64,000 nt of DNA from Achromobacter pulmonis (GTDB lineage Bacteria > Pseudomonadota > Gammaproteobacteria > Burkholderiales > Burkholderiaceae_B), in contig NZ_CADIJV010000003.1 in NCBI RefSeq assembly GCF_902859765.1, positions 298,525 through 362,524 of the forward strand, written 5' to 3'. The notes below the pieces were generated by a model. It saw nothing but the letters and a program-made list of their open reading frames with translations. It did not search any database and was not told where the DNA came from. Shown in pieces: positions 1-7,174 of the stretch (its first letter is position 1; every line of letters begins with the position of its first letter). The position numbers and the translations under genes are program-made.

Positions 1-2
1 AG

Positions 3-158
3 CAGCCGCCCGCCGCGCTGCGGCTCACCAAGGCCATGCTCAAGCGGCCGGACCGGCAGGCGATCCAGGACACGCTCGATGATGAGGCGCAGCAGTTTCG
101 CGCCCGCCTGCAGACCGAAGAGGCGCAGGCCGCGTTCGCGGCGTTCTTCAAGAAGTAG
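3..158 (+). CDS. C-terminal end of an enoyl-CoA hydratase/isomerase family protein (partial)
   Basis: Only the last 51 residues are in the window; the gene enters from the left edge and stops at TAG 156-158. The visible part contains [11 protein letters not shown] and ends AAFAAFFKK. This is the usual C-terminal helix of crotonase-fold acyl-CoA enzymes, where a conserved (T)K.(L/M)L segment precedes a helix ending in F..KR. A second crotonase gene lies convergently just downstream (241-1074), which fits a fatty-acid or aromatic acyl-CoA degradation context. Catalytic residues are outside the window, so hydratase versus isomerase cannot be decided. Confidence 0.75.
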   Translation, partial: QPPAALRLTKAMLKRPDRQAIQDTLDDEAQQFRARLQTEEAQAAFAAFFKK

Positions 159-240
159 GTCCGGGCAGCGCGTCCCAGCGGGCGCGCCTAGCCGGGCCGG
201 CGTATCCGGCACGGCGGAGCGACAGCCGCGCCCGCCCGCC

Positions 241-1074
241 TCAGAATGGCGAGTCGGGCCGGAAGTTCGGCGCCCGCCGCTCGCGCAGCGACTGCACGCC
301 TTCGCGTACGTCCGGGCCGCCGAACCCCATGAATTCCAGCGCCAGCGAGGTGTCGAACGTCGGGCCGGCCATACGCAGCCAGTTGTTCAGCGAATACTTG
401 GTCCAGCGGATCGCGGTCTGCGAACCAGCCGCCAGGCGGTTGGCCACCTCGAAGGCGCGGCCGATCAGCTCGGCCTCGTCCACGCACAGCGACACCAGGC
501 CGATGCGCTCGGCCTCTTCGCCGCTCACGGTCTCGCACAGCATCAGGTAGTACTTGGCGCGCGCCATGCCGCACAGCAGCGGCCAGACGATGGCGGCGTG
601 GTCGCCCGCGGTGACGCCCAAACGGGTGTGGCCGTCGATGATGCGGGCATCGCGCGCGGCGATCGAGATGTCGGCCAGCAGGCCGGCCACCAGGCCGGCG
701 CCCACGGCGGCGCCGTGCATCGCCGAGACAATCGGCTTGCTGCAATTGATGATGTTGTAGACCAGGTCGCGCGCCTCGCGCCAGACGCGGGTGCGCACAT
801 CGAAGTCTTCCGCCATCTGCTGCACCAGGTCCAGATCGCCGCCGCCCGAGAAGCCCTTGCCCTCGCCGCGAATCACCACCACCCGGGTGTCCGGGTCGGT
901 GTCGATATCGCGCCAGATGTCGGCCAGCTCGCGGTGCATGCGGTCGTCGGCGGTGGACAGCTTGCCCGGCTTGCCATCCTTGGACCCCATGATCAGCTCC
1001 AGCACGCCGTTGGGATGGCGGCGCAGCTTGAGGGACTCATAGGCGGAATAGTGTTCCAGCGTGATATCGGTCAT
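241..1074 (-). CDS. Crotonase-superfamily protein (enoyl-CoA hydratase/isomerase-like)
   Basis: A 277-residue protein of normal crotonase length. The first oxyanion-hole segment is FSGGGD (about residues 75-80) and the second is GAAVGAG (about 121-127), so acyl-CoA binding and thioester activation look intact. At the places where hydratases carry their two catalytic glutamates (GGGCEL and QPEI in the classical enzyme), this protein has GAGLVA and DGHTRLG, that is Val and His. It is therefore unlikely to be a standard hydratase; an isomerase, hydrolase or lyase of the same fold is more likely. It starts at ATG 1074 and is transcribed away from the hydrate dehydratase gene at 1175. The specific substrate is unknown. 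Confidence 0.85.
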   Translation of the reverse strand: MTDITLEHYSAYESLKLRRHPNGVLELIMGSKDGKPGKLSTADDRMHRELADIWRDIDTDPDTRVVVIRGEGKGFSGGGDLDLVQQMAEDFDVRTRVWREARDLVYNIINCSKPIVSAMHGAAVGAGLVAGLLADISIAARDARIIDGHTRLGVTAGDHAAIVWPLLCGMARAKYYLMLCETVSGEEAERIGLVSLCVDEAELIGRAFEVANRLAAGSQTAIRWTKYSLNNWLRMAGPTFDTSLALEFMGFGGPDVREGVQSLRERRAPNFRPDSPF

Positions 1075-1174
1075 CGTCGTCTCCGGTGGCGCGGGCGGAA
1101 GGCCGCGCGTTTTGGGGCACTATAGTGGATGGCACCCGTTCCGATGCCGCTCGCCGATCCTGGAGCCTCAGCCC

Positions 1175-2044
1175 ATGAACACCTCCGCCTCCCGCTTTGC
1201 CGGCGAAATCCGCCGCGATGACCTGCCGGCCTTGTTCGCCGTGCGCGGCGCCGACACCCACAAAGGCAGTTTCGGCACCATCGGCGTGGTGGGCGGCGGA
1301 CGCGGCATGGAAGGCGCGGCGCTGCTGGCCGCGCGCGCCGCGCTCAAGACCGGCGCCGGCAAGGTCCTGGTGGGCTTCGCCCAGGACAGCGCGCCGCTGC
1401 CCTGCGATCCGCTGCAACCCGAGTTGATGCTGCGCGATGCGCGTTCGCTGCTGGACACGGACTGGGGCGTCACCGCCTGGGTCGCCGGTTGCGGCATCGG
1501 CGCCGGCGCGGGCGCCGCCAACGCCCTGTCGGAACTGTTCGTGCTGCGCCACCGCGCGCCGCTGGTGCTGGACGCCGATGGTCTGAACCTGCTGGCCAGC
1601 GGCGGCATCCAGCCCAACTGGGGCGATGGCCCGGTGGTGCTGACCCCGCACCCGGCCGAGGCCGGCCGCCTGCTGCGCCAGGAAACCGCCCGCATCCAGG
1701 CCGACCGCCCCGCCGCCGCCCAGGCGTTGGCGCGGCGCTTCGGCGCCTGGGTGGTCCTGAAGGGCGCGGGTACGGTGGTCTGCGCCCCCGACGGCCAATG
1801 GCGCCGCAACACCAGCGGCAACCCCGGGCTGGCCACCGCCGGAACCGGGGACGTATTGGCTGGCATGCTGGGCTCGCTGCTGGCCCAGCGCCTGCCACTG
1901 GACCAGGCCGTGGCCGGCGCGGTCTGGCTGCACGGCGCGGCGGCGGACGCCCTGGTGGCCCGGGGCATCGGGCCGATCGGGCTGACTGCGGGCGAGCTGG
2001 CCGACGCCGCCAGGGGGCTGCGCAATGGCGGTCCTTCGGCCTAA
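1175..2044 (+). CDS. nnrD: ADP/ATP-dependent (S)-NAD(P)H-hydrate dehydratase
   Basis: A 289-residue carbohydrate-kinase-fold enzyme that repairs hydrated NADH and NADPH by nucleotide-dependent dehydration. Visible family features are a glycine-rich [12 protein letters not shown] segment (about 38-50), DADGLNLLA (about 133-141), [13 protein letters not shown] (about 155-167) and the catalytic anion-hole motif [19 protein letters not shown] with Asp226. The N-terminal epimerase domain found in the fused YjeF/Nnr protein is absent, so this is the dehydratase alone; an epimerase would have to be encoded elsewhere. ATG 1175 was chosen over upstream in-frame starts because family similarity begins shortly after it. 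Confidence 0.92.
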   Translation: MNTSASRFAGEIRRDDLPALFAVRGADTHKGSFGTIGVVGGGRGMEGAALLAARAALKTGAGKVLVGFAQDSAPLPCDPLQPELMLRDARSLLDTDWGVTAWVAGCGIGAGAGAANALSELFVLRHRAPLVLDADGLNLLASGGIQPNWGDGPVVLTPHPAEAGRLLRQETARIQADRPAAAQALARRFGAWVVLKGAGTVVCAPDGQWRRNTSGNPGLATAGTGDVLAGMLGSLLAQRLPLDQAVAGAVWLHGAAADALVARGIGPIGLTAGELADAARGLRNGGPSA

Positions 2045-2077
2045 GTCCCCGTGCCACATACATTTTTACAACATACT

Positions 2078-2124
2078 AGGGTTTTCCCCTAAAAACGCGT
2101 TGCTTTTAATTTAGGGTTATCCCT
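2078..2124 (+). promoter_or_regulatory. Two AGGG-N4/5-CCCT palindromes (candidate operator pair)
   Basis: AGGGTTTTCCCCT at 2078-2090 and AGGGTTATCCCT at 2113-2124 are near-palindromic and start 35 bp apart. The second runs into the -10 box of the promoter for the small gene at 2165, the first lies just upstream of its -35 box. This layout fits binding by a dimeric regulator. The same 12-mer AGGGTTTTCCCC recurs at 25025-25036. The binding protein is not known. Confidence 0.5.
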
Positions 2125-2129
2125 ATAAT
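2100..2129 (+). promoter_or_regulatory. Sigma-70-type promoter for the small gene at 2165
   Basis: TTGCTT at 2100-2105 and a perfect TATAAT at 2124-2129 are separated by 18 bp. The start codon of the small gene lies 35 bp beyond the -10 box, with CTGGAG-type ribosome binding sequence near 2153-2158. A clean consensus -10 stands out in this GC-rich chromosome and suggests strong transcription unless repressed at the overlapping palindrome. Confidence 0.65.
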
Positions 2130-2164
2130 GGTTTACCCCAAGACGAAACGGACTGGAGCCAACC

Positions 2165-2398
2165 ATGAGCGAACTGACCCTGAACCACACTGCCCGCCTG
2201 ACCGACGCGCTGGAGCGTGACCTGCTCCGCGGCGCTCTCGAGAACCAACCGAATTCCCACCCGCTGACCAGCCTGAAGAAGGCCGGCAAGGCCATCGCCG
2301 CCGCGGTCTCTGGCGTGTTCGCCTTCATCGACGAAGTCAACGAATCGATGAACCAGGCCCGCGCCGCCAGCTCGCGCTTCTCCGGCTCGCAGTGGTAA
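2165..2398 (+). CDS. Small hypothetical protein (77 aa)
   Basis: A 77-residue protein with no family I recognise. The N-terminal third is charged and helical in character (LTDALERDLLRG). The middle (about residues 38-62) is a likely amphipathic helix rich in Ala, Val and Lys that could sit on a membrane. The tail is Ser-rich and ends SRFSGSQW. It has no signal peptide, Cys or obvious metal ligands. It is probably real because it has a near-consensus promoter, a ribosome binding site and a position separate from other genes on its strand. It stands alone, followed by a hairpin at 2411-2448. Confidence 0.7.
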   Translation: MSELTLNHTARLTDALERDLLRGALENQPNSHPLTSLKKAGKAIAAAVSGVFAFIDEVNESMNQARAASSRFSGSQW

Positions 2399-2410
2399 GA
2401 CCAGCCGTGG

Positions 2411-2448
2411 CAGGCTGATTCGCGACCGATCTCCCGCGATTCAGCCTG
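2411..2448 (+). terminator. Hairpin after the small gene
   Basis: CAGGCTGATTCGCG (2411-2424) pairs with CGCGATTCAGCCTG (2435-2448) with one mismatch and a 10-nt loop. It lies 12 nt after the stop codon of the small gene. There is no T-tract, so it may be a transcript-end stabiliser or a factor-assisted terminator rather than a classical intrinsic one. Confidence 0.5.
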
Positions 2449-2617
2449 ACGCGCTGCCGGCGCAACGCCCGCCGCCGACGCGGCGCCCTTTGCATCGGAC
2501 CCTGGCGCCCCCCGGCCAGGAGCCTTGCTCCCCTTACCGGCCGCGCTTGCGCCGCGCCGGCCCCGCTTGCGGGGCCCCCGCGACGCCCTGCCTCCCATTG
2601 CGCAGCACTCATCCCTG

Positions 2618-2668
2618 TCGCCCCAGTGCGAAGCCGTCCCGAAGCGGGACCGTTTCACGCTGGGGCGA
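2618..2668. repeat. 51-nt nested palindrome
   Basis: Outer arms TCGCCCCAG (2618-2626) and CTGGGGCGA (2660-2668) match perfectly. An imperfect middle section follows. The inner stem GTCCCG (2636-2641) and CGGGAC (2645-2650) encloses a 3-nt loop. The element could be a dispersed extragenic palindrome or a cruciform-type protein site. It is 72 bp upstream of the -35 box of the binding-protein promoter. Confidence 0.6.
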
Positions 2669-2739
2669 TTGGCATTTGGCGCGCGGCGACAGCGGATTTT
2701 CGCCTCTTGGCGTTTACCCTAGCGTCGGCCCGGCGCGCA

Positions 2740-2769
2740 TTGACAGCGCGCGAACCGCCTACCGATAAT
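2740..2769 (+). promoter_or_regulatory. Sigma-70-type promoter for the binding-protein gene
   Basis: A perfect -35 TTGACA (2740-2745) and a -10 GATAAT (2764-2769) are 18 bp apart. Transcription would begin near 2776, giving a leader of about 130 nt before ATG 2905. CCGGAG near 2891-2896 is the ribosome binding site. Confidence 0.65.
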
Positions 2770-2904
2770 CGGCCCCTTGCCGTCGTGCCTGGCGCAAAAA
2801 CACCGCAAGCCCCCCCGGCCGACGTCCAGTTCCCCCGGTTGGCTGACCCGCTGTTTGCCGCCGCAAAGCACGATCCGGTTCGTTTCCCATCCGGAGTTGT
2901 CACC

Positions 2905-4518
2905 ATGAAGTTGCGCACTACCCTGGCCCTCGTGGCCGCCGCCATTCCCTTGGCCGCAGCCCAGGCCCAGACGCTGAAGATCGGCCTGTCGGCCGAACCC
3001 ACCTCGGCCGATCCCCACTACCACAAGATGACGCAGAACGACGCGCTCTCGGCGCACGTCTACAGTTCGCTGGTGGGCCGCAGCGCCGACATGAAGCTGG
3101 TGCCGGCGCTGGCCACGTCCTGGAAGAACCTGGATGACCTGACCTGGGAATTCAAGCTGCGCGACGACGTCAAGTTCTCGAACGGCAAACCGTTCACGTC
3201 CGAGGACGTGCTGTTCACGATCTGCCGCACGCTGAACAACGAAACCAATGTGTCGCAGTCCTACATGGACACGACCAAGCTGATCACCGACGTGCAGACG
3301 CCGGATGCGCACACCGTCATCATCAAGACCGGCACCCCCTTCCCGCTGATGCCCGCCGAACTGGCGCGCTCGCTGCCGATCATCTGGAACGGCATCGTCG
3401 AGCACGGCAAGCTGACGTTCGACCCGAAGAAGGGTTGCGGCGTGACCGGCGCCTGGCCGACCGTGGCCGACTTCAACAACGGCAAGGACGCCATCGGCAC
3501 CGGCCCGTACACCCTGAAGTCCTACGTCAAGGGCACCGGCATCGAGCTGGTGCGCAACGAGAACTACTGGGGCCCGAAGCCCTACTGGAAGGAAGTGAAG
3601 TTCGTGCCGGTGCCGGCCGCCGGCCCGCGCCTGACCGGCCTGCTGTCGGGCGACTTCGACATGATCGAAAACCCCGCCGCGCGTGACCTGCAGCGCCTGA
3701 AGGACAATCCCAAGTTCGGTTTCGTGGCCACGCCCTCGACCCGCCTGGTGTTCTTCCAGCCCGACGTGGCGCGCAATCCGAGCCCGTTCGTCAAGAGCGC
3801 CGACGGCAAGAATCCGCTGCAGGACCTGCGCGTGCGCAAGGCCATCTCGATGGCCATCGACCGCAAGACCATCACCGCCCGCATCATGGACGGCATGGCC
3901 ACCCCGGCCTACCAGTACATGCCCGACGGCATGTTCGGCGCGCTGCCCAAGGCCCCGGAAATCAAGTACGACCCGGAAGGCGCCAAGAAGCTGCTGGCCG
4001 AAGCCGGCTACCCCAACGGCTTCGAACTGACGCTGTCGTCGACCAACGACCGCTACGTCAATGACGGCCAGGTAGCGCAGGCCGTGGCCCAGTACCTGGC
4101 CCGCGTCGGCATCAAGACGCATGTCGATGCCATGACCGCCTCGATCTACTTCCCCAAGCGCGCCAAGCGCGAGTTCAGCTTCTCGATGGGCGGCTGGCCG
4201 GCGGAAACGGGCGAAGCCTCGGCGCTGTTCCAGCTGTGGGTCGCCTCGCTCGATTCGCCCAAGAGCCTGGGCACCAGCAACTATGGCGGTTTCAGCAACG
4301 CCGACTTCGACAAGGTCTACAAGCAGGCCATCGTCACCGTCGACGCGCCCAAGCGCGAAAAGCTGCTGCAGGAAGCCACCCAGATCGCGCTGGACAACGT
4401 GCCGCTGATCCCGCTGCACTTCGAAAGCAGCATCTGGGCCTTCCGCAAGGGCATCTCCTACGAAGGCCGCCGCGACCAGTTCACGCTGGCCACGTCGGTC
4501 AAGCCCGACGCCAAGTAA
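2905..4518 (+). CDS. Periplasmic ABC-transporter binding protein, dipeptide/oligopeptide family
   Basis: A 537-residue class C solute-binding protein (SBP family 5). A Sec signal peptide is visible: MKLRTTLALV followed by an Ala-rich core, with cleavage probably after AAAQA. The mature part begins TLKIGLSAEPTSADPH, typical of the family's first strand. The internal stretch GTGPYTLKSY and the pattern of C-terminal residues match peptide, nickel and opine binders. ATG 2905 was chosen over the upstream open frame because of the signal peptide and the CCGGAG site. It very likely feeds the permeases at 8477 and 9460, although a regulator and two hydrolases now lie between. Ligand unknown; a peptide or peptide-like amide is inferred from the neighbouring peptidases. 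A decayed relative lies at 8210. Confidence 0.9.
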   Translation: MKLRTTLALVAAAIPLAAAQAQTLKIGLSAEPTSADPHYHKMTQNDALSAHVYSSLVGRSADMKLVPALATSWKNLDDLTWEFKLRDDVKFSNGKPFTSEDVLFTICRTLNNETNVSQSYMDTTKLITDVQTPDAHTVIIKTGTPFPLMPAELARSLPIIWNGIVEHGKLTFDPKKGCGVTGAWPTVADFNNGKDAIGTGPYTLKSYVKGTGIELVRNENYWGPKPYWKEVKFVPVPAAGPRLTGLLSGDFDMIENPAARDLQRLKDNPKFGFVATPSTRLVFFQPDVARNPSPFVKSADGKNPLQDLRVRKAISMAIDRKTITARIMDGMATPAYQYMPDGMFGALPKAPEIKYDPEGAKKLLAEAGYPNGFELTLSSTNDRYVNDGQVAQAVAQYLARVGIKTHVDAMTASIYFPKRAKREFSFSMGGWPAETGEASALFQLWVASLDSPKSLGTSNYGGFSNADFDKVYKQAIVTVDAPKREKLLQEATQIALDNVPLIPLHFESSIWAFRKGISYEGRRDQFTLATSVKPDAK

Positions 4519-4538
4519 GCCATCCGTCGCGCGCGTTG

Positions 4539-4568
4539 AAAAACGGCTGCCTTCGGGCAGCCGTTTTT
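4539..4568. terminator. Intrinsic terminator after the binding-protein gene
   Basis: AAAAACGGCTGCC (4539-4551), loop TTCG, GGCAGCCGTTTTT (4556-4568): a perfect GC-rich stem with a stable tetraloop flanked by A and T runs. It can work on both strands and separates the plus-strand binding-protein gene from the minus-strand LysR gene that ends at 4597. Confidence 0.92.
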
Positions 4569-4596
4569 GCTGGGGCGCGCCCCGCGAGCCGGCGCC

Positions 4597-5511
4597 TCAG
4601 GCGCCCGGCCCCTGCGCCAGCAGCACGTCCAGTTCGCGCGACAGCAGGTCGATGAAGGCTTCCGTCTTGGACGGCAGCCGGCGCCCCTGCATGACATGCA
4701 GCTGCAGCGTGCGCGACTGCAATTGCGCGTTGGAGATGGGCACCGCCACCAATTCGTCGCGTTTCAGGCTCCAGGCCACCGAGATATAGCCGCTGAGCAT
4801 GATGGCGTCGGAACCGAACACGAAACCGTGCAGCGGCGAGGAATCGTTGCAGGTGAAGGTGGGTTCGAGCTGCACCGACTCCAACAGGCAGCCCATCTCG
4901 AACAGGTGGCGGGTGGTGGTGCCCGGGCCGGTCAGCGCCAGCGGATAGCGGCCCAGGTCCTGCAGGCTGACGCTCTTGCGTCCGGCCAGGGGATGGCCCG
5001 CCGCCATCACCGCGTGCACCGGCGCGCGCCGCGAATAGCGCACGCTGACGCCACTGAGGCGTTCGACGTTGAAGGTCATGCCCAGCTCGACGCTGCCCTC
5101 GGCGACCCGCCGCGCGACGTCGGCCGGCGTGCCGACGTACAGATCGAAGCGGACCTCGGGCCAGTCGCGGCGGAACCGCGCCATGGCGGAGGGCAGGAAG
5201 ATCCGCGCCACGCCCTCGACCGCCGCCATGCGGATCTCGTTGCGCGCCATGCCCTTGAGCGCGGCGATCTCCTGCAGCACCGAGTCCGATTCCAGCAAGG
5301 TGCGGCGCGCATGCGCCAGCAGCAGCCGGCCGGCCTCGCTCAGCAGCATGCCGCGCGCGGCGCGCTCGAACAGCGGCGCGCCAGCCTCTTCTTCCAGCTT
5401 GGCGATCTGCCGGCTGATGGCTGACACCGCCACGTGCAGGCGCTCGGATGCGCCGCTCAGGCTGCCGGCCTGGGCGACCTCGACAAAGTACCGCAAGGCA
5501 ATGCCATGCAT
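4597..5511 (-). CDS. LysR-family transcriptional regulator
   Basis: A 304-residue LysR protein. The N-terminal winged helix-turn-helix covers about residues 1-60 (RYFVEVAQAGSLSGASERLH, then AVSAISRQIAKLEEEAGAPLF) and the effector-binding domain fills the rest. It is divergent from the M20 dipeptidase gene at 5674 across a 162-bp low-GC spacer that contains a pair of AAAGCTCCC repeats, so it probably controls that gene and perhaps the wider transport module. The effector is unknown; a peptide- or amino-acid-derived molecule is plausible from context. Confidence 0.92.
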   Translation of the reverse strand: MHGIALRYFVEVAQAGSLSGASERLHVAVSAISRQIAKLEEEAGAPLFERAARGMLLSEAGRLLLAHARRTLLESDSVLQEIAALKGMARNEIRMAAVEGVARIFLPSAMARFRRDWPEVRFDLYVGTPADVARRVAEGSVELGMTFNVERLSGVSVRYSRRAPVHAVMAAGHPLAGRKSVSLQDLGRYPLALTGPGTTTRHLFEMGCLLESVQLEPTFTCNDSSPLHGFVFGSDAIMLSGYISVAWSLKRDELVAVPISNAQLQSRTLQLHVMQGRRLPSKTEAFIDLLSRELDVLLAQGPGA

Positions 5512-5563
5512 GTTCGGCCTCGTTGGGGCGGGAAGTGGTCACCATGAGCCTTGCCTTTTATGC

Positions 5564-5603
5564 AAAGCTCCCGATAAATATTCTAATTGTAGAGAAAGCT
5601 CCC
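5564..5603. promoter_or_regulatory. Direct repeat AAAGCTCCC x2 in the LysR/dipeptidase spacer
   Basis: AAAGCTCCC occurs at 5564-5572 and again at 5595-5603, starts 31 bp apart (about three helical turns, so on the same DNA face). The intervening sequence is AT-rich. LysR regulators commonly bind two phased sites upstream of the divergent target, so this is a candidate operator. Confidence 0.45.
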
Positions 5604-5616
5604 CTGATCCTAGAAT
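5587..5616 (+). promoter_or_regulatory. Candidate promoter for the M20 dipeptidase gene
   Basis: TTGTAG (5587-5592) and TAGAAT (5611-5616) with an 18-bp spacer, 58 bp before the GTG start at 5674. The second AAAGCTCCC repeat lies between the two boxes, consistent with regulation by the divergent LysR protein. Confidence 0.45.
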
Positions 5617-5673
5617 TTGCGCAACGATCCAGCCGGGCCTCCTGACGCGCCCGGCCACGAAAAGGGGAAGTCC

Positions 5674-7110
5674 GTGTCAGCAGCAGTCACCCACCCGAGC
5701 CGCGCCGCCGCTATCGGCCGGGCGGTCGCGTACGCCGAAAGCGGCGCCTTGCAACGCGACCTGGCGGAACTGGTCGCCCACCAAACCGAAAGCCAGGACC
5801 CCGGCCAGCGCGCGGCGCTGCACGACTATCTGCGCGCGGCGGTGGCGCCGCGCCTGGCGGGGCTGGGCTGCGCCTGGCATGTCGCGGACAATCCGGCGGC
5901 TGGCGGCCCGCCCTTCCTGCTGGCCGAACACATCGAAGACCCGGGCCTGCCCACCGTGCTGATGTACGCCCATGGCGACGTCGTGCGTGGCTACGACGAC
6001 CAGTGGCGCGCCGGACTGTCGCCGTGGCGGCTGACGGCCGAAGGCGATCGCTGGTACGGCCGCGGCACGGCCGACAACAAAGGACAGTACTGCATCAATA
6101 TGACCGCGCTGGAACAGGTCCGGGCCGAACGCGGCGGACGGCTGGGCTTCAACCTGCGCATGCTGGTGGAATGCGGCGAGGAGGTCGGCTCGCCCGGCCT
6201 GCACCAGGCCTGCGACGCCTGGCGCGAGTCGCTGGCCGCCGATGTCTTCATTGCTTCCGACGGACCGCGGCTGGCGGCCGACCGGCCGACGCTGTTCCTG
6301 GGATCGCGCGGCACGCTGCTGTTCGACCTGACGGTCGACCTGCGCGGCCATGCCCACCATTCCGGCAACTGGGGCGGCGTGCTGCCCAACCCCGGCATCA
6401 TTCTGGCGAATGCGCTGGCCAGCCTGGTGGACGCGCGCGGCCGGCTGCTGGTGGACGGCCTGCGCCCGCCCCCCATCCCGCCGGCCGTGCGCCAGGCCCT
6501 GGCGGACATCCAGGTCGGGCAGGACGACGACGCACCCGACATCGACCCGGCATGGGGCGAGCCCGGCCTGTCGCTGGCCGAACGCCTGTTCGGCTGGAAC
6601 ACGCTGGAAGTGCTGGCCTACAAGACCGGCAATCCCGACAATCCGGTGGGCGCGATTCCGCCGCGCGCCAGCGCCACCTGCAATCTGCGTTTCGTGGTCG
6701 GCACCGACTGGCGTCAGGCCGAGGGCATCCTGCGCCGGCACCTGGACGCGCAGGGCCTGTCGCAGGTCGCCGTCCGCGTGCGGCGCGGCACGCCGGCCAC
6801 GCGGCTGGACCCGGACGACCCGTGGGCGCGTTGGGCCGTGGCCTCGCTGGCCGCCACCACCGGCAAGACGCCCGCGCTGCTGCCAAACCTGGGCGGCACG
6901 GTGCCCAACGACGCCTTTTCGGAGGTGCTGGGACTGCCCACGATCTGGGTGCCGCATTCCTACCCCGCCTGTTGCCAGCACGGCCCGGACGAACACCTGC
7001 TCGCGTCCGTGGCGCGCGAGGCCGTGGCGGTGATGGCCGGCCTGTTCTGGGACCTGGGCGAACAGGGCGCGGCCGTGGCCGCGCAACGCCGGCGAACGGC
7101 CGCCGGTTGA
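5674..7110 (+). CDS. M20-family metallopeptidase (dipeptidase-like)
   Basis: A 478-residue zinc hydrolase if started at GTG 5674, which follows AAAGGGGAAG; an in-frame ATG at 5617 has no comparable site. The M20 zinc-site motifs are all visible: MYAHGDVVRG with His100 and Asp102, YGRGTADNKG with Asp134 bridging, and ECGEEVGSPG with Glu169-Glu170 (catalytic base and ligand). A dimerisation domain lies in the middle. It has no signal peptide, so it acts in the cytoplasm. Its place between a binding protein and permeases suggests it cleaves the imported peptide or N-acyl amino acid. Confidence 0.88.
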   Translation: MSAAVTHPSRAAAIGRAVAYAESGALQRDLAELVAHQTESQDPGQRAALHDYLRAAVAPRLAGLGCAWHVADNPAAGGPPFLLAEHIEDPGLPTVLMYAHGDVVRGYDDQWRAGLSPWRLTAEGDRWYGRGTADNKGQYCINMTALEQVRAERGGRLGFNLRMLVECGEEVGSPGLHQACDAWRESLAADVFIASDGPRLAADRPTLFLGSRGTLLFDLTVDLRGHAHHSGNWGGVLPNPGIILANALASLVDARGRLLVDGLRPPPIPPAVRQALADIQVGQDDDAPDIDPAWGEPGLSLAERLFGWNTLEVLAYKTGNPDNPVGAIPPRASATCNLRFVVGTDWRQAEGILRRHLDAQGLSQVAVRVRRGTPATRLDPDDPWARWAVASLAATTGKTPALLPNLGGTVPNDAFSEVLGLPTIWVPHSYPACCQHGPDEHLLASVAREAVAVMAGLFWDLGEQGAAVAAQRRRTAAG

Positions 7111-7174
7111 ACGCCGCCTGACCGTCGTTCCGCGCCATCCCCTATACAATCCCCTTCGCTTGATCGGAGTTCCC

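Larger units (their letters stand above)
2449..2904. other. Long non-coding spacer before the binding-protein gene
   Basis: About 450 nt without a credible gene. It contains a 51-nt nested palindrome (2618-2668), a promoter (2740-2769) and a leader of about 130 nt ahead of the ATG at 2905. An open frame runs through 2626-2904 into the binding protein, but its translation lacks family similarity and precedes a clear signal peptide, so it is not treated as coding. Confidence 0.6.

Noticed and set aside
2719-4419. 566-codon open frame on the minus strand opposite the binding-protein gene
   Set aside because: It is a shadow frame caused by GC-rich codon bias; translation is His/Gly/Arg/Val-rich with no domain, and the plus-strand gene is well supported.
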